From contig QCFE01000008.1 of NCBI GenBank assembly GCA_003278425.1, positions 1 through 64,000 of the forward strand: a stretch of 64,000 bases of DNA, given 5' to 3'. Below the pieces are notes generated by a model. The model saw nothing but the letters and a program-made list of their open reading frames with translations. It did no database searches and was not told the DNA's origin. Positions 54,937-64,000 of this stretch are shown in pieces. Source of the DNA: Prochlorococcus sp. AG-363-B11 (lineage in GTDB: Bacteria > Cyanobacteriota > Cyanobacteriia > PCC-6307 > Cyanobiaceae). The translations under genes and the position numbers were made by a program. Each line of letters begins with the position of its first letter. Within the stretch, counting starts at the first letter, position 1.

Positions 54937-56184
54937 ATGATGGAGAACCTCCATCGAGTTGTAATAACTGGTCTTGGCGCTATTACGCCTATTGGCAATA
55001 CCGTCAAAGATTATCTCGTAGGATTACAGTCTGGCCTCAATGGGGTCGGGCCTATAACCCTATTCGATGCTTCTAAGCATGCCTGTAGGTTTGCTGCTGA
55101 AGTTTCCAACTTTGATCCAACTGGAATTCTCGAACCTAAAGAATCAAAAAGATGGGATCGATTTTCAAAGTTTGGTGTTGTGGCTGCAAAGCAAGCACTT
55201 GCAGATTCAGGGCTAACAATTAATGAAACAAATGCGTCGCGTATTGGAGTAATTATTGGTTCTGGGGTAGGTGGATTACTGACTATGGAAACACAAGCCC
55301 AAGTTTTGAACATTAAAGGTCCAGGAAGAGTAAGCCCCTTTACCGTTCCAATGATGATCCCCAATATGGCAACTGGCCTAACAGCTATTGCTCTTGGTGC
55401 GCAAGGTCCAAGCTCAGCCGTATCAACAGCTTGTGCAGCAGGGTCTAATGCAATTGGTGATTCATTTAGGCTTCTTCAGCTTGGTAAAGCAGATGCAATG
55501 ATATGTGGTGGAGCAGAAGCCAGTATTACTCCATTAGGAGTTGCAGGATTCTCTAGCGCCAAGGCTCTTTCATTCCGAAATGAAGATCATTGCTCAGCAA
55601 GCAGACCTTTCGATGCAGATCGAGATGGTTTTGTAATAGGTGAAGGCTCCGGTGTACTAATGCTTGAAACTCTTGAACACGCTCAGAAACGTGGAGCTGA
55701 AATCTATGCGGAAGTTATTGGATATGGTTCTACATGTGATGCTCATCACATAACTGCACCTTCTCCAGAAGGTATTGGTGGAGCGAAAGCCATTAAAGAG
55801 GCTCTTCAAGATGGGAAACTTAACCCCGAAGACGTTGATTATGTAAATGCTCATGGCACTAGCACGCCAGCCAATGATCGAAATGAAACTTCTGCTATCA
55901 AAACAGCACTTGGGGAAAGGTCAAAGCAAATCCCAATTAGCTCAACAAAATCTATGACAGGTCATCTTCTTGGAGGATCTGGTGGCATTGAAGCCGTAGC
56001 ATGTGTACTTTCTATCAAGAATGGTTTAATCCCGCCTACAATTAATTATTCCAAACCAGATCCTGACTGTGATCTGGACTATGTACCAAACAATGCTAGA
56101 GACAGCAAACCAAATGTTGTACTCTCTAACTCGTTTGGTTTCGGCGGACACAATGTTTGCCTGGCATTCCGTAAAATGACTTAA
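54937..56184 (+). CDS. fabF: 3-oxoacyl-[acyl-carrier-protein] synthase II
   Basis: 415-aa condensing enzyme of fatty-acid elongation. The catalytic Cys is in [16 protein letters not shown]; the two histidines are in [14 protein letters not shown] and [24 protein letters not shown] closes the active site. It is coupled with acpP, its substrate carrier. The start may be either of two adjacent ATG codons. Confidence 0.97.
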   Translation: MMENLHRVVITGLGAITPIGNTVKDYLVGLQSGLNGVGPITLFDASKHACRFAAEVSNFDPTGILEPKESKRWDRFSKFGVVAAKQALADSGLTINETNASRIGVIIGSGVGGLLTMETQAQVLNIKGPGRVSPFTVPMMIPNMATGLTAIALGAQGPSSAVSTACAAGSNAIGDSFRLLQLGKADAMICGGAEASITPLGVAGFSSAKALSFRNEDHCSASRPFDADRDGFVIGEGSGVLMLETLEHAQKRGAEIYAEVIGYGSTCDAHHITAPSPEGIGGAKAIKEALQDGKLNPEDVDYVNAHGTSTPANDRNETSAIKTALGERSKQIPISSTKSMTGHLLGGSGGIEAVACVLSIKNGLIPPTINYSKPDPDCDLDYVPNNARDSKPNVVLSNSFGFGGHNVCLAFRKMT

Positions 56185-56233
56185 CGAGAAAAACCCTCAA
56201 TCAGTCAGAATCTTTCAATCACAAACTAACAAA

Positions 56234-58243
56234 ATGGTCGCTGCGCCCGCCTCCCTTGAATCACTCTGCATAAATAGCATCAGAATGCTTGCAGTTGACG
56301 CTGTAAATAAATCTAATAGTGGCCACCCAGGTCTGCCAATGGGCTGCGCTCCTATGGGTTATACACTATGGGACCAATTTCTCCGTCATAATCCCAAAAA
56401 TCCAAAATGGTTTAACCGAGATCGTTTTGTTTTGTCAGCTGGACATGGCTGCATGTTGCTTTATGCACTTTTACACCTCACTGGTTATGACTCAGTAACT
56501 ATTGAAGATATAAAACAGTTCAGACAATGGGGAGCCAAAACACCAGGTCATCCAGAAACATTTGAAACTCCTGGAGTTGAAGTAACAGCAGGACCATTAG
56601 GAGCTGGTATCTCTAATGCAGTAGGGCTAGCCATAGCAGAAAAGCATCTGGCTGCAAAATTTAATAAACCGGATTCAAAAATTGTTGATCACTTCACCTA
56701 CGTGATCATGGGAGATGGATGCAACCAAGAAGGAGTAGCTTCAGAAGCATGTTCACTAGCAGGGCATCTTAAATTAGGAAAATTGATTGCTCTTTATGAC
56801 GACAATCACATAACAATTGATGGAAGAACTGATGTTTCTTTTACTGAAGATGTACTCAAAAGATATGAATCTTATGGGTGGCATGTTCAACATGTCCCTG
56901 ATGGAAATACAGACGTCAAAGCAATTGCTAATGCTATTCAATTAGCAAAAGAAGTTACTGATAAACCCTCAATAATCAAAATCACTACAACTATCGGGTA
57001 TGGATCGCCGAACAAAAGTGATACTGCAGGGGTGCATGGTGCTCCACTTGGTTCAGAAGAAGCGGATTTAACTAGAGAATCATTAGGTTGGTCTTACGGT
57101 CCTTTCGAGATACCAGAAGATGCATATAAAGAATTTAGAAAAGCCATAGAAAAGGGTGCAGCACTAGAACGCGATTGGAATGAACAATTAAAGAACTATC
57201 GAGCCAAGTATCCTCTAGAAGCAAAGGAATTTGAACGTTCACTGAGAGGAGAACTTCCTGAAAACTGGGACAAAGACCTACCCACTTATACATCTGAAGA
57301 TAAAGGTTTAGCTACAAGAAAACATTCACAAATTTGCCTAGGTGCTCTTGGGCCAAATCTACCTGAATTAATTGGTGGTTCAGCTGACCTAACTCATTCA
57401 AACTATACCGACATTCAAGGAGAGACTGGTTCTTTCCAAGCAGATACTCCAGAAAAAAGATACCTTCACTTTGGAGTAAGAGAACATGCTATGGCAGCAA
57501 TTCTAAACGGTATTGCATATCACGACAGTGGTTTAATTCCTTATGGTGGAACATTCCTTGTCTTCGCTGACTATATGAGAGGGTCAATGCGATTATCTGC
57601 GTTGAGCGAGCTAGGCGTAATTTATGTACTTACTCATGACTCAATTGGAGTTGGTGAAGATGGGCCAACTCACCAGCCTATTGAAACTATTCCATCTCTG
57701 CGTGCAATACCAAACATGATGGTTTTCCGACCTGGGGATGGTAATGAAACTAGTGGCGCTTACAAAGTAGCAATTAGCAATCGCAAACGTCCAAGTTCAC
57801 TCTGCTTAAGTAGGCAGGGGATGCCAAATCAAGCCAATTCATCAATAGAAAAAGTCGCTTTAGGTGGCTATATACTTGAAGATTGCTCTGGAACTCCTGA
57901 GTTAATCTTTATTGGGACCGGTAGTGAATTACATTTGTGCGTGGAGGCTGCCAAGGAGTTAAGAAATCAAGGTAGAAAAGTTAGAGTAGTTTCAATGCCT
58001 TGTATAGAACTTTTCGAAGAGCAAAGTGACTCTTATAAAGAAGAAGTTTTACCGTCGAATATAAGAAAAAGGCTTGTTGTAGAGGCAGCTGAAACCTTTG
58101 GATGGCATAAATATATTGGTCTTGATGGCGATAGTGTCACTATGAGTAGTTTTGGAGCTTCTGCCCCAGGAGGAACATGTATGGAGAAGTTTGGATTTAC
58201 AGTTGAGAATGTATTAAATAAAGCGAATAAACTTCTTACTTAA
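56234..58243 (+). CDS. tkt: Transketolase
   Basis: 669-aa thiamine-diphosphate enzyme of the Calvin cycle and pentose phosphate pathway. Marks are [39 protein letters not shown] (ThDP motif, GDG then N), [24 protein letters not shown], and [18 protein letters not shown]. The cofactor is ThDP, the vitamin made by the thiamine pathway to which the next gene thiC belongs. It ends at a strong terminator. Confidence 0.98.
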   Translation: MVAAPASLESLCINSIRMLAVDAVNKSNSGHPGLPMGCAPMGYTLWDQFLRHNPKNPKWFNRDRFVLSAGHGCMLLYALLHLTGYDSVTIEDIKQFRQWGAKTPGHPETFETPGVEVTAGPLGAGISNAVGLAIAEKHLAAKFNKPDSKIVDHFTYVIMGDGCNQEGVASEACSLAGHLKLGKLIALYDDNHITIDGRTDVSFTEDVLKRYESYGWHVQHVPDGNTDVKAIANAIQLAKEVTDKPSIIKITTTIGYGSPNKSDTAGVHGAPLGSEEADLTRESLGWSYGPFEIPEDAYKEFRKAIEKGAALERDWNEQLKNYRAKYPLEAKEFERSLRGELPENWDKDLPTYTSEDKGLATRKHSQICLGALGPNLPELIGGSADLTHSNYTDIQGETGSFQADTPEKRYLHFGVREHAMAAILNGIAYHDSGLIPYGGTFLVFADYMRGSMRLSALSELGVIYVLTHDSIGVGEDGPTHQPIETIPSLRAIPNMMVFRPGDGNETSGAYKVAISNRKRPSSLCLSRQGMPNQANSSIEKVALGGYILEDCSGTPELIFIGTGSELHLCVEAAKELRNQGRKVRVVSMPCIELFEEQSDSYKEEVLPSNIRKRLVVEAAETFGWHKYIGLDGDSVTMSSFGASAPGGTCMEKFGFTVENVLNKANKLLT

Positions 58244-58260
58244 GTTTCATTAAAAGAATA

Positions 58261-58300
58261 AAAAGGGGGATTAATTCAAAGAATTAACCCCCCTTTTTTT
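58261..58300. terminator. Bidirectional intrinsic terminator between tkt and thiC
   Basis: A stem of about 16 bp pairs 58262-58277 (AAAGGGGGATTAATTC) with 58281-58296, with one A-C mismatch and an AAA loop; the T-run at 58294-58300 serves tkt and the A-run at 58261-58264 serves the converging thiC on the other strand. The thiC stop lies one base after it, so the thiC mRNA ends almost at its stop codon. Confidence 0.9.
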
Positions 58301-58301
58301 G

Positions 58302-59720
<1,419 letters not shown>

Positions 59721-59749
59721 TTACAACCATGCCGTGATCACTCTCTTTC

Positions 59750-59834
59750 ACTTTCCTTCGCCGGGTTTAACCGTATCAGGTTCAGAGGGTGTGATCTCAG
59801 CCAAAAGCAACAGCTTATATATGGCACCCCTAGT
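59750..59834 (-). promoter_or_regulatory. TPP riboswitch (THI element) of thiC
   Basis: On the minus strand the conserved regions appear in order: ACTAGGGGTGCC (59834-59823), GGCTGAGATCACACCCTCTG, then AACCTGATACGGTTAA, then CCCGGCGAAGGAAAGT. These match the CTGAGA, ACCTGAT and GCGNAGGGA consensus elements. The flanks ATCACT and AGTGAT extend the P1 helix. The region between it and the thiC start (about 60 nt) would be the expression platform; no clear T-run is visible there, so translational control is more likely than termination. Confidence 0.92.
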
Positions 59835-59893
59835 GATTTATTCAAACTAGCGATTTTTCAAGCAATAGTTCCTTTTCTGTAAAATAAAAATTG

Positions 59894-60112
59894 TTAATTC
59901 AAAGTATTTCTACTATTGAGCATTTGATTTAACAATTTTTTCCTACGATTAGTTCTGCGATAAGCACTAGAAACAATGAGTCCCATTCCAACAACTAAAG
60001 CTGGTATTGCTTGAACTCGATCATTTTGTTTGCGATGAAAAAAGCCAAGAATTGCAAGAAGAACTAAGACTGGCGCAGCTAAAGATAACCAAAACTTTTT
60101 AGGTTTTTTCAT
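59894..60112 (-). CDS. Small membrane protein (DUF3188-like)
   Basis: 72-aa protein with two hydrophobic helices (about residues 9-25 and 36-51) separated by HRKQNDRVQAI, and a basic, arginine-rich C-terminus. The IPALVVGMGLIVSSAYRRT segment fits the cyanobacterial DUF3188 family as I recall it. No known function. It starts immediately after the stop of the M20 peptidase gene, so it is the last gene of the ruvB operon. Confidence 0.65.
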   Translation of the reverse strand: MKKPKKFWLSLAAPVLVLLAILGFFHRKQNDRVQAIPALVVGMGLIVSSAYRRTNRRKKLLNQMLNSRNTLN

Positions 60113-61309
60113 CTATAAGGTATCTCTAGAATGAAACTGTTGCTTGTTCATCCAAAGCATTAGAGTTTGAAAAATCACACGGATTCCAATCTCAATACTT
60201 TTTTCATCAGGAGAAAAAGAACCATTATGTAATGGAGCACACCCTTCAGGAGGTGCTACACCAAGGCGAAACATTGTCCCAGGAACATCCTCTAACAATT
60301 CTGCAAAATCCTCTGCACCCAATGAAGGCAATTCTAAGTGCTTCACATTTACTTGTCCGAGCAAAGATTGCCCTGCTTGAGCAACTAACGATGTTAAGCC
60401 AGGATCATTAAAAACAGGAGGTGCAATAGATGTATATGTAACCAAAGCCTCTGCCCCTAGGCTACGAGCAATCCCCTGAACAGTATCTTCTATCCATTTT
60501 GGAAGCGTTTCATTTAAACTTGAATCCAAGCAACGAACTGTGCCTAAAAGCTTAACTCGATCAGCAATTACATTAAACGCTTTGCCACCTTCAATTTTTC
60601 CAAAACTTACTACAACTGGCATCTGTGCATCAAGTTGCCTTGCAATCGCTTCTTGAATTCCACTGATAACCTTTGATGCAATCCAAATGGAATCAATAGT
60701 CTGATGTGGCCTAGCACCATGCCCTCCATTACCAATAATTTCTACTTCCAACTTACCTGCAGCTGCCGTTAATGTTCCACTGCGAACACCAATGCTACCA
60801 ATAGGAAGTTCTGGGTAAACATGAACACCGAAAAGAGCATCTAATCCCTTTGTTGCTCCATCTTTCTTCATCCATCTTGCACCAGACGCAATCTCTTCAG
60901 CAGGTTGAAACAAGAGTCTTATACCAGTTACTTGACTTTTATTTTCTGCAAATAGTCTTGCAACACCTAAACCTATACAAGTATGAATATCATGGCCACA
61001 TGCATGCATCACTCCTTGCGTTAACGAAGAATAGGAAAGATCTGTTTTTTCTTCTACAGGCAAAGCATCCATATCTACTCTTAACCCAACTAAAGGACTA
61101 GATATCTTTCCTAATTCAGCAATTAATCCTGTTTTTCCTATTGACTCTGTGACCGTCCATCCATATTTCCTTAATTCACCTGCAATAAGTGCAGCAGTTT
61201 GATGCTCTTCACCACTTAATTCAGGATGTGCATGTAAGTGCCTCCTAAGTTCAATTAATTCAGGCAAAAAAGATTCTAAACTCACAACTGGCTGCTTAAG
61301 AACACTCAT
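60113..61309 (-). CDS. M20-family amidohydrolase / metallopeptidase
   Basis: 398-aa zinc enzyme of the hippurate/IAA-amino acid hydrolase group. Metal ligands are in VMHACGHDIHTCIG (Cys, His, Asp), LFQPAEEIASGARWM (Glu) and LPSLGAEDFAELL (His/Asp region); the dimerisation domain contains GNGGHGARPHQTIDS. It removes acyl groups from amino acids or small amides; its substrate is unknown. It overlaps the upstream TPR gene by 4 nt. Confidence 0.92.
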   Translation of the reverse strand: MSVLKQPVVSLESFLPELIELRRHLHAHPELSGEEHQTAALIAGELRKYGWTVTESIGKTGLIAELGKISSPLVGLRVDMDALPVEEKTDLSYSSLTQGVMHACGHDIHTCIGLGVARLFAENKSQVTGIRLLFQPAEEIASGARWMKKDGATKGLDALFGVHVYPELPIGSIGVRSGTLTAAAGKLEVEIIGNGGHGARPHQTIDSIWIASKVISGIQEAIARQLDAQMPVVVSFGKIEGGKAFNVIADRVKLLGTVRCLDSSLNETLPKWIEDTVQGIARSLGAEALVTYTSIAPPVFNDPGLTSLVAQAGQSLLGQVNVKHLELPSLGAEDFAELLEDVPGTMFRLGVAPPEGCAPLHNGSFSPDEKSIEIGIRVIFQTLMLWMNKQQFHSRDTL

Positions 61310-62100
61310 ACGCTCTTCAAATCCAAAAATGCCATCAAATCACTTATCGGCTCCGAGGGCCATCGTCGCACATTTGTAAGCCATTCTTCTTCCCTATATC
61401 TACTATCTAATCCTAATACTGCACTCCAATGACTTTCCGCCTCACCAAGTGATCCTTCCCTCCATAAAAGAGCCGTTAAGGCTGCCCTTGCATCTGCAAA
61501 CATTGGATATTTGCGAATCAATCCTCTGAGCTCTTTTTCCGCCTGACCAAATTGATGTAATTGATAAGAAGCCAATGCTTTACTAGATCGAGCCATAATA
61601 TCTCCTGGACTAGCTATTGATGCCTGATTAAAGAACTGTTTTGCTTGAAACCAATCACCTCGTACAGATCCCATAACATTGCCTAAATTATATAAAGCAA
61701 AGGAATTCTCAGGCTCTCTAGAAAGAACCAATTGATAATCATTAATAGCTTCATTCCATTGCCCTAAAGTTTCCTCAGCAATACCTCGATTTAAATAAGG
61801 GTCAGTTTCCAAAGGGAGAATCTTGATCGCACTTGTTTGGTCAAGAATCGCACCTTTAGAATCACCTAAAACTAAACGAACATTGCCACGGTTACTTAAA
61901 GCAGCAGAATCGTTTGGTGACGACATTAGAAAAAGATCCCAACTTTCTAATGCATCTACAAAATTCCCTTGTCTACTTTCATTTAAAGCCTTTTCAAATA
62001 ACAACGAATTCGATTCATATCCTGCTAGCTCAGCAGCACATAAAGGGAAAGCTAGGCAAAATAAGCAACATACAAAAAAAGTAAAGCAAATATTCTTCAT
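61306..62100 (-). CDS. Secreted or membrane-anchored TPR-repeat protein
   Basis: 264-aa protein with an N-terminal signal peptide (FTFFVCCLFCLAFPLCAAE; cleavage likely after CAA) and about five TPR-like repeats: NESRQGNFVDALESWDLFL, AALSNRGNVRLVLGDSKGAILDQ, DPYLNRGIAEETLGQWNEAI, FALYNLGNVMGSVRGDWFQA, then ALASYQLHQFGQAEKELRG. It probably scaffolds proteins in the periplasm or thylakoid lumen. It is 3 nt downstream of ruvB and overlaps the M20 gene, so it belongs to one operon. Confidence 0.85.
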   Translation of the reverse strand: MKNICFTFFVCCLFCLAFPLCAAELAGYESNSLLFEKALNESRQGNFVDALESWDLFLMSSPNDSAALSNRGNVRLVLGDSKGAILDQTSAIKILPLETDPYLNRGIAEETLGQWNEAINDYQLVLSREPENSFALYNLGNVMGSVRGDWFQAKQFFNQASIASPGDIMARSSKALASYQLHQFGQAEKELRGLIRKYPMFADARAALTALLWREGSLGEAESHWSAVLGLDSRYREEEWLTNVRRWPSEPISDLMAFLDLKSV

Positions 62101-62103
62101 GAT

Positions 62104-63174
62104 TTAACTAGACACCCGCATAGATTCATCAAAGTTAAGATGCTCTATGGCTGCAGACGTAACAATTCTTCCACGAGGTGTTCTTTTTAAAAAACCAATC
62201 TGTAAAAGAAATGGCTCCACAACAGTTTCCAATGTCGAACTTTCCTCTCCTAATGCCGCAGCCAGAGTTTCTAATCCAACAGGGCCACAATCATGCGCTT
62301 CAATAATGAATGACAAGAACCGTCTATCTGTTTGATCTAGTCCACACTCATCTACTCGATGCAACTTTAAAGATTCATCCACAACAGATTTATCAACAGT
62401 TTGGATATTCTCCTTAACAGTGGCAAAGTCTCTTACTCTACGAAGCAATCTATTAGCAATACGTGGGGTACCTCTACAACGACGTGCAATTTCCAAACTT
62501 CCAGCTGCTGATAATGACAAGCCTAAGAGATCTGCTGCTCTTTGAATAATCTTCTCAAGATCTTCCAAATGATAAAAATTCAATCGATGTGTAATACCAA
62601 AACGGTCTCTTAAAGGTGAACTAATGGAAGCAGGACTAGTAGTTGCACCAACCAAAGTAAAACGAGGCAGTGCTATTTCTCTTGTTCTTGCTGTTGTACC
62701 TTTACCAACAGTTAGGTCTAGTCGAAAATCTTCTAAGGCAGGATATAGAAGCTCTTGCGCAACCTTTGTAAGTCTATGAATTTCATCAATAAACAATAGT
62801 TGATGAGGTTTTAAGTTAAGCAATAAACCAATAATGTCCCTTGGTCTTTCTAAAGCTGGCGCACTTGTAATACGACATTCAACCCCTAGCTCCTTTGCTA
62901 AAACCAAAGCCATAGTTGTTTTTCCCAATCCTGGGGGTCCATATAACAAGACATGATCTAATGCTTCCTGTCTTGATAAAGATGCTTTAACGGAAATGGA
63001 AAGCACTTCTTTTAATTCAGACTGTCCTATAAATTCATTCCAGCATTGTGGCCTCAAAGAATCATCTTTACGTTTTTTTGTTTCCGCCTCAAGCCTCTTT
63101 GGATCTAATAACCTTGTCTTTCCATTAAGGTTGTATGAAGAAGATTTTTGAGAGCCAGAAGACACAATTGCCAT
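62104..63174 (-). CDS. ruvB: Holliday junction branch-migration ATPase RuvB
   Basis: 356-aa AAA+ motor that drives branch migration with RuvA. Walker [12 protein letters not shown], Walker [11 protein letters not shown], sensor 1 [20 protein letters not shown] and the arginine-rich LLRRVRDFA winged-helix region are present; the C-terminal RTPRGRIVT matches. The ATG at 63174 (MAIVSSGSQ) fits the family length; an in-frame start at 63207 adds 11 residues. It is the first gene of a four-gene operon and diverges from smpB. Confidence 0.97.
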   Translation of the reverse strand: MAIVSSGSQKSSSYNLNGKTRLLDPKRLEAETKKRKDDSLRPQCWNEFIGQSELKEVLSISVKASLSRQEALDHVLLYGPPGLGKTTMALVLAKELGVECRITSAPALERPRDIIGLLLNLKPHQLLFIDEIHRLTKVAQELLYPALEDFRLDLTVGKGTTARTREIALPRFTLVGATTSPASISSPLRDRFGITHRLNFYHLEDLEKIIQRAADLLGLSLSAAGSLEIARRCRGTPRIANRLLRRVRDFATVKENIQTVDKSVVDESLKLHRVDECGLDQTDRRFLSFIIEAHDCGPVGLETLAAALGEESSTLETVVEPFLLQIGFLKRTPRGRIVTSAAIEHLNFDESMRVSS

Positions 63175-63198
63175 ATTCAAAGGATAGTGACAGTTGTG

Positions 63199-63214
63199 TA
63201 CTCTCAAAAGAGTA
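63199..63214. promoter_or_regulatory. Palindrome between ruvB and smpB
   Basis: A perfect inverted repeat TACTCT-CAAA-AGAGTA in the 50-bp divergent region, ending 10 nt before the smpB start. As RNA it would put a hairpin against the smpB ribosome site; as DNA it could bind a dimer. It contains one GTAC half-site (63198-63201) but not the full LexA box. Confidence 0.35.
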
Positions 63215-63224
63215 ATGTCGGGAA

Positions 63225-63722
63225 ATGGCTAAAGCGCGTAATAAAAAAAAGTCACAGAGATCAAAAGCCAAGGTCAACAAAAACTTGGCTGAGAACCGAT
63301 ATGCTAGATATCAATATGAAATCTTGGAAACAATAGAGACAGGTATTGAGCTTTTGGGAACAGAAGTTAAATCAATACGTGCAGGAAATATTAATTTAAG
63401 AGATGGATTTTGTTTAATTCGTGATGGCAATCTTCAGTTACATAATGTTCATATATCGAAATTTAATAATGCAGGTAATTTTTTCAATCATGAACCACTA
63501 AGAGTTCGTCAATTATTAGCCCACAAAAAAGAAATAAATAAATTAGAGTCAAATCTAACTAAAAAAGGACTAGCTCTTATCCCAATTAAAGTATATCTAA
63601 AAGGCTCATGGATCAAAATAACAATTGGCCTGGGCAAAGGTAAAAAACTTCATGATAAAAGAGAAACTGAAAAAAGGAAACAAACTGCTAAAGAAACAAA
63701 AGAAGCTCTTTCACGCTACTAG
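63225..63722 (+). CDS. smpB: SsrA-binding protein SmpB
   Basis: 165-aa RNA-binding protein that delivers tmRNA to stalled ribosomes. [54 protein letters not shown] and the basic tail [21 protein letters not shown] are all typical. The ssrA gene is not in the window. The ATG at 63225 is 50 bp from the ruvB start on the opposite strand. Confidence 0.97.
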   Translation: MAKARNKKKSQRSKAKVNKNLAENRYARYQYEILETIETGIELLGTEVKSIRAGNINLRDGFCLIRDGNLQLHNVHISKFNNAGNFFNHEPLRVRQLLAHKKEINKLESNLTKKGLALIPIKVYLKGSWIKITIGLGKGKKLHDKRETEKRKQTAKETKEALSRY

Positions 63723-63755
63723 AATAAGTCAATTAATATATTATTATTGTTCAAG

Positions 63756-63986
63756 ATGCAAAGAGAGCAAAAAAGAATGATTTTAAAGTTGCAACGAGAA
63801 AAACTAATTGAGCAACTAGATAAAGTATACAAAAATGCATTTGATAAACTTTGTAATCTAGATATAGAAGAAGGTTCATTAGCAAAACTTTCACAAAGAT
63901 TTCTTTTATCTAGAGAAGCAGCTCTTAATGCATTAGAAAAAGAAATAGAAAAACCAATCATCACTCAATCACCTCAAAAAGAATAA
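63756..63986 (+). CDS. Small charged hypothetical protein
   Basis: 76-aa protein, strongly helical and basic at the N-terminus (REQKRMILKLQREKLIEQLDKVY), then NLDIEEGSLAKLSQRFLLSREAALNALEKEIEK. This could form a coiled-coil helical pair. ATG at 63756 is chosen; a TTG at 63747 is in frame. It follows smpB at 33 nt on the same strand and may be cotranscribed. No function is recognised. Confidence 0.6.
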   Translation: MQREQKRMILKLQREKLIEQLDKVYKNAFDKLCNLDIEEGSLAKLSQRFLLSREAALNALEKEIEKPIITQSPQKE

Positions 63987-64000
63987 GCCTGATTGAGAGT

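Noticed and set aside
63175-63224. LexA box at ruvB
   Set aside because: A single GTAC occurs at 63198-63201 but the partner half at the right spacing is missing.

Overview
The window comes from the chromosome of a marine picocyanobacterium, most probably a low-light Prochlorococcus close to strains such as SS120 or MIT9211. The evidence is the AT-rich, densely packed sequence; photosystem I genes (psaC, psaD) and the NDH-1 subunit ndhS; a cyanobacterial panC-cmk fusion; the ho1-pebA-pebB set for phycoerythrobilin with no phycobilisome genes nearby; and gene neighbourhoods typical of picocyanobacteria (trpE-gshA-ppc, psaC/acpP-fabF-tkt/thiC, ruvB/smpB). The strain assignment is inference. There is no phage, transposon or CRISPR array.

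Layout. 0-7.8 kb: tRNA-Gln, a HAD hydrolase, recA behind a LexA box, a decayed DinG-like helicase, tyrA, crtD, a fructosamine-kinase homologue and a CAAD/CurT-like thylakoid protein. 7.8-8.4 kb: a gene-poor gap with a stop-interrupted frame, a long inverted repeat and a possible leader peptide for the next gene. 8.4-13.4 kb: a MoeB/ThiF-rhodanese protein, a double CobO protein, LarE, SpeD, RecF and tRNA-Arg. 13.4-28.2 kb: the tight operon trpE-gshA-ppc-GNAT, psaD, mrp-rodA-histidine kinase, hemF, a CCB-type cytochrome b6f assembly factor, an RNase D-like exonuclease, an LpxB-related glycosyltransferase and tRNA-Cys. 28.2-29.3 kb: a gap with a candidate small RNA and two unlisted small proteins.

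29.3-36.3 kb: purM, panC-cmk, a low-molecular-weight phosphatase and the bilin genes. 36.3-45.6 kb: icd behind a cluster of inverted repeats, then a hydroxy-acid module (four-carbon acid sugar kinase, FMN-dependent hydroxy-acid dehydrogenase, D-lactate dehydrogenase), a hexose mutarotase, an alpha/beta hydrolase and a cation/proton antiporter. 45.7-52.2 kb: glgP, small unknown genes, a 1-kb gap with a 42-aa gene and a structured-RNA candidate, divergent tRNA-Arg and rnpB, then rnc, ndhS and rimM. 52.3-64 kb: glmS, psaC, acpP-fabF-tkt, a two-way terminator, thiC under a TPP riboswitch, the operon ruvB-TPR-M20 peptidase-DUF3188, and smpB.

Most genes are housekeeping. The best candidates for something undescribed are the Yfr1-like small RNA at 28525-28582, the hydroxy-acid module at 37.8-42.2 kb, hairpins placed just before the pebA, icd and smpB starts, the MoeB-like protein that has lost its zinc cysteines, and three conserved-looking proteins shorter than 55 residues.
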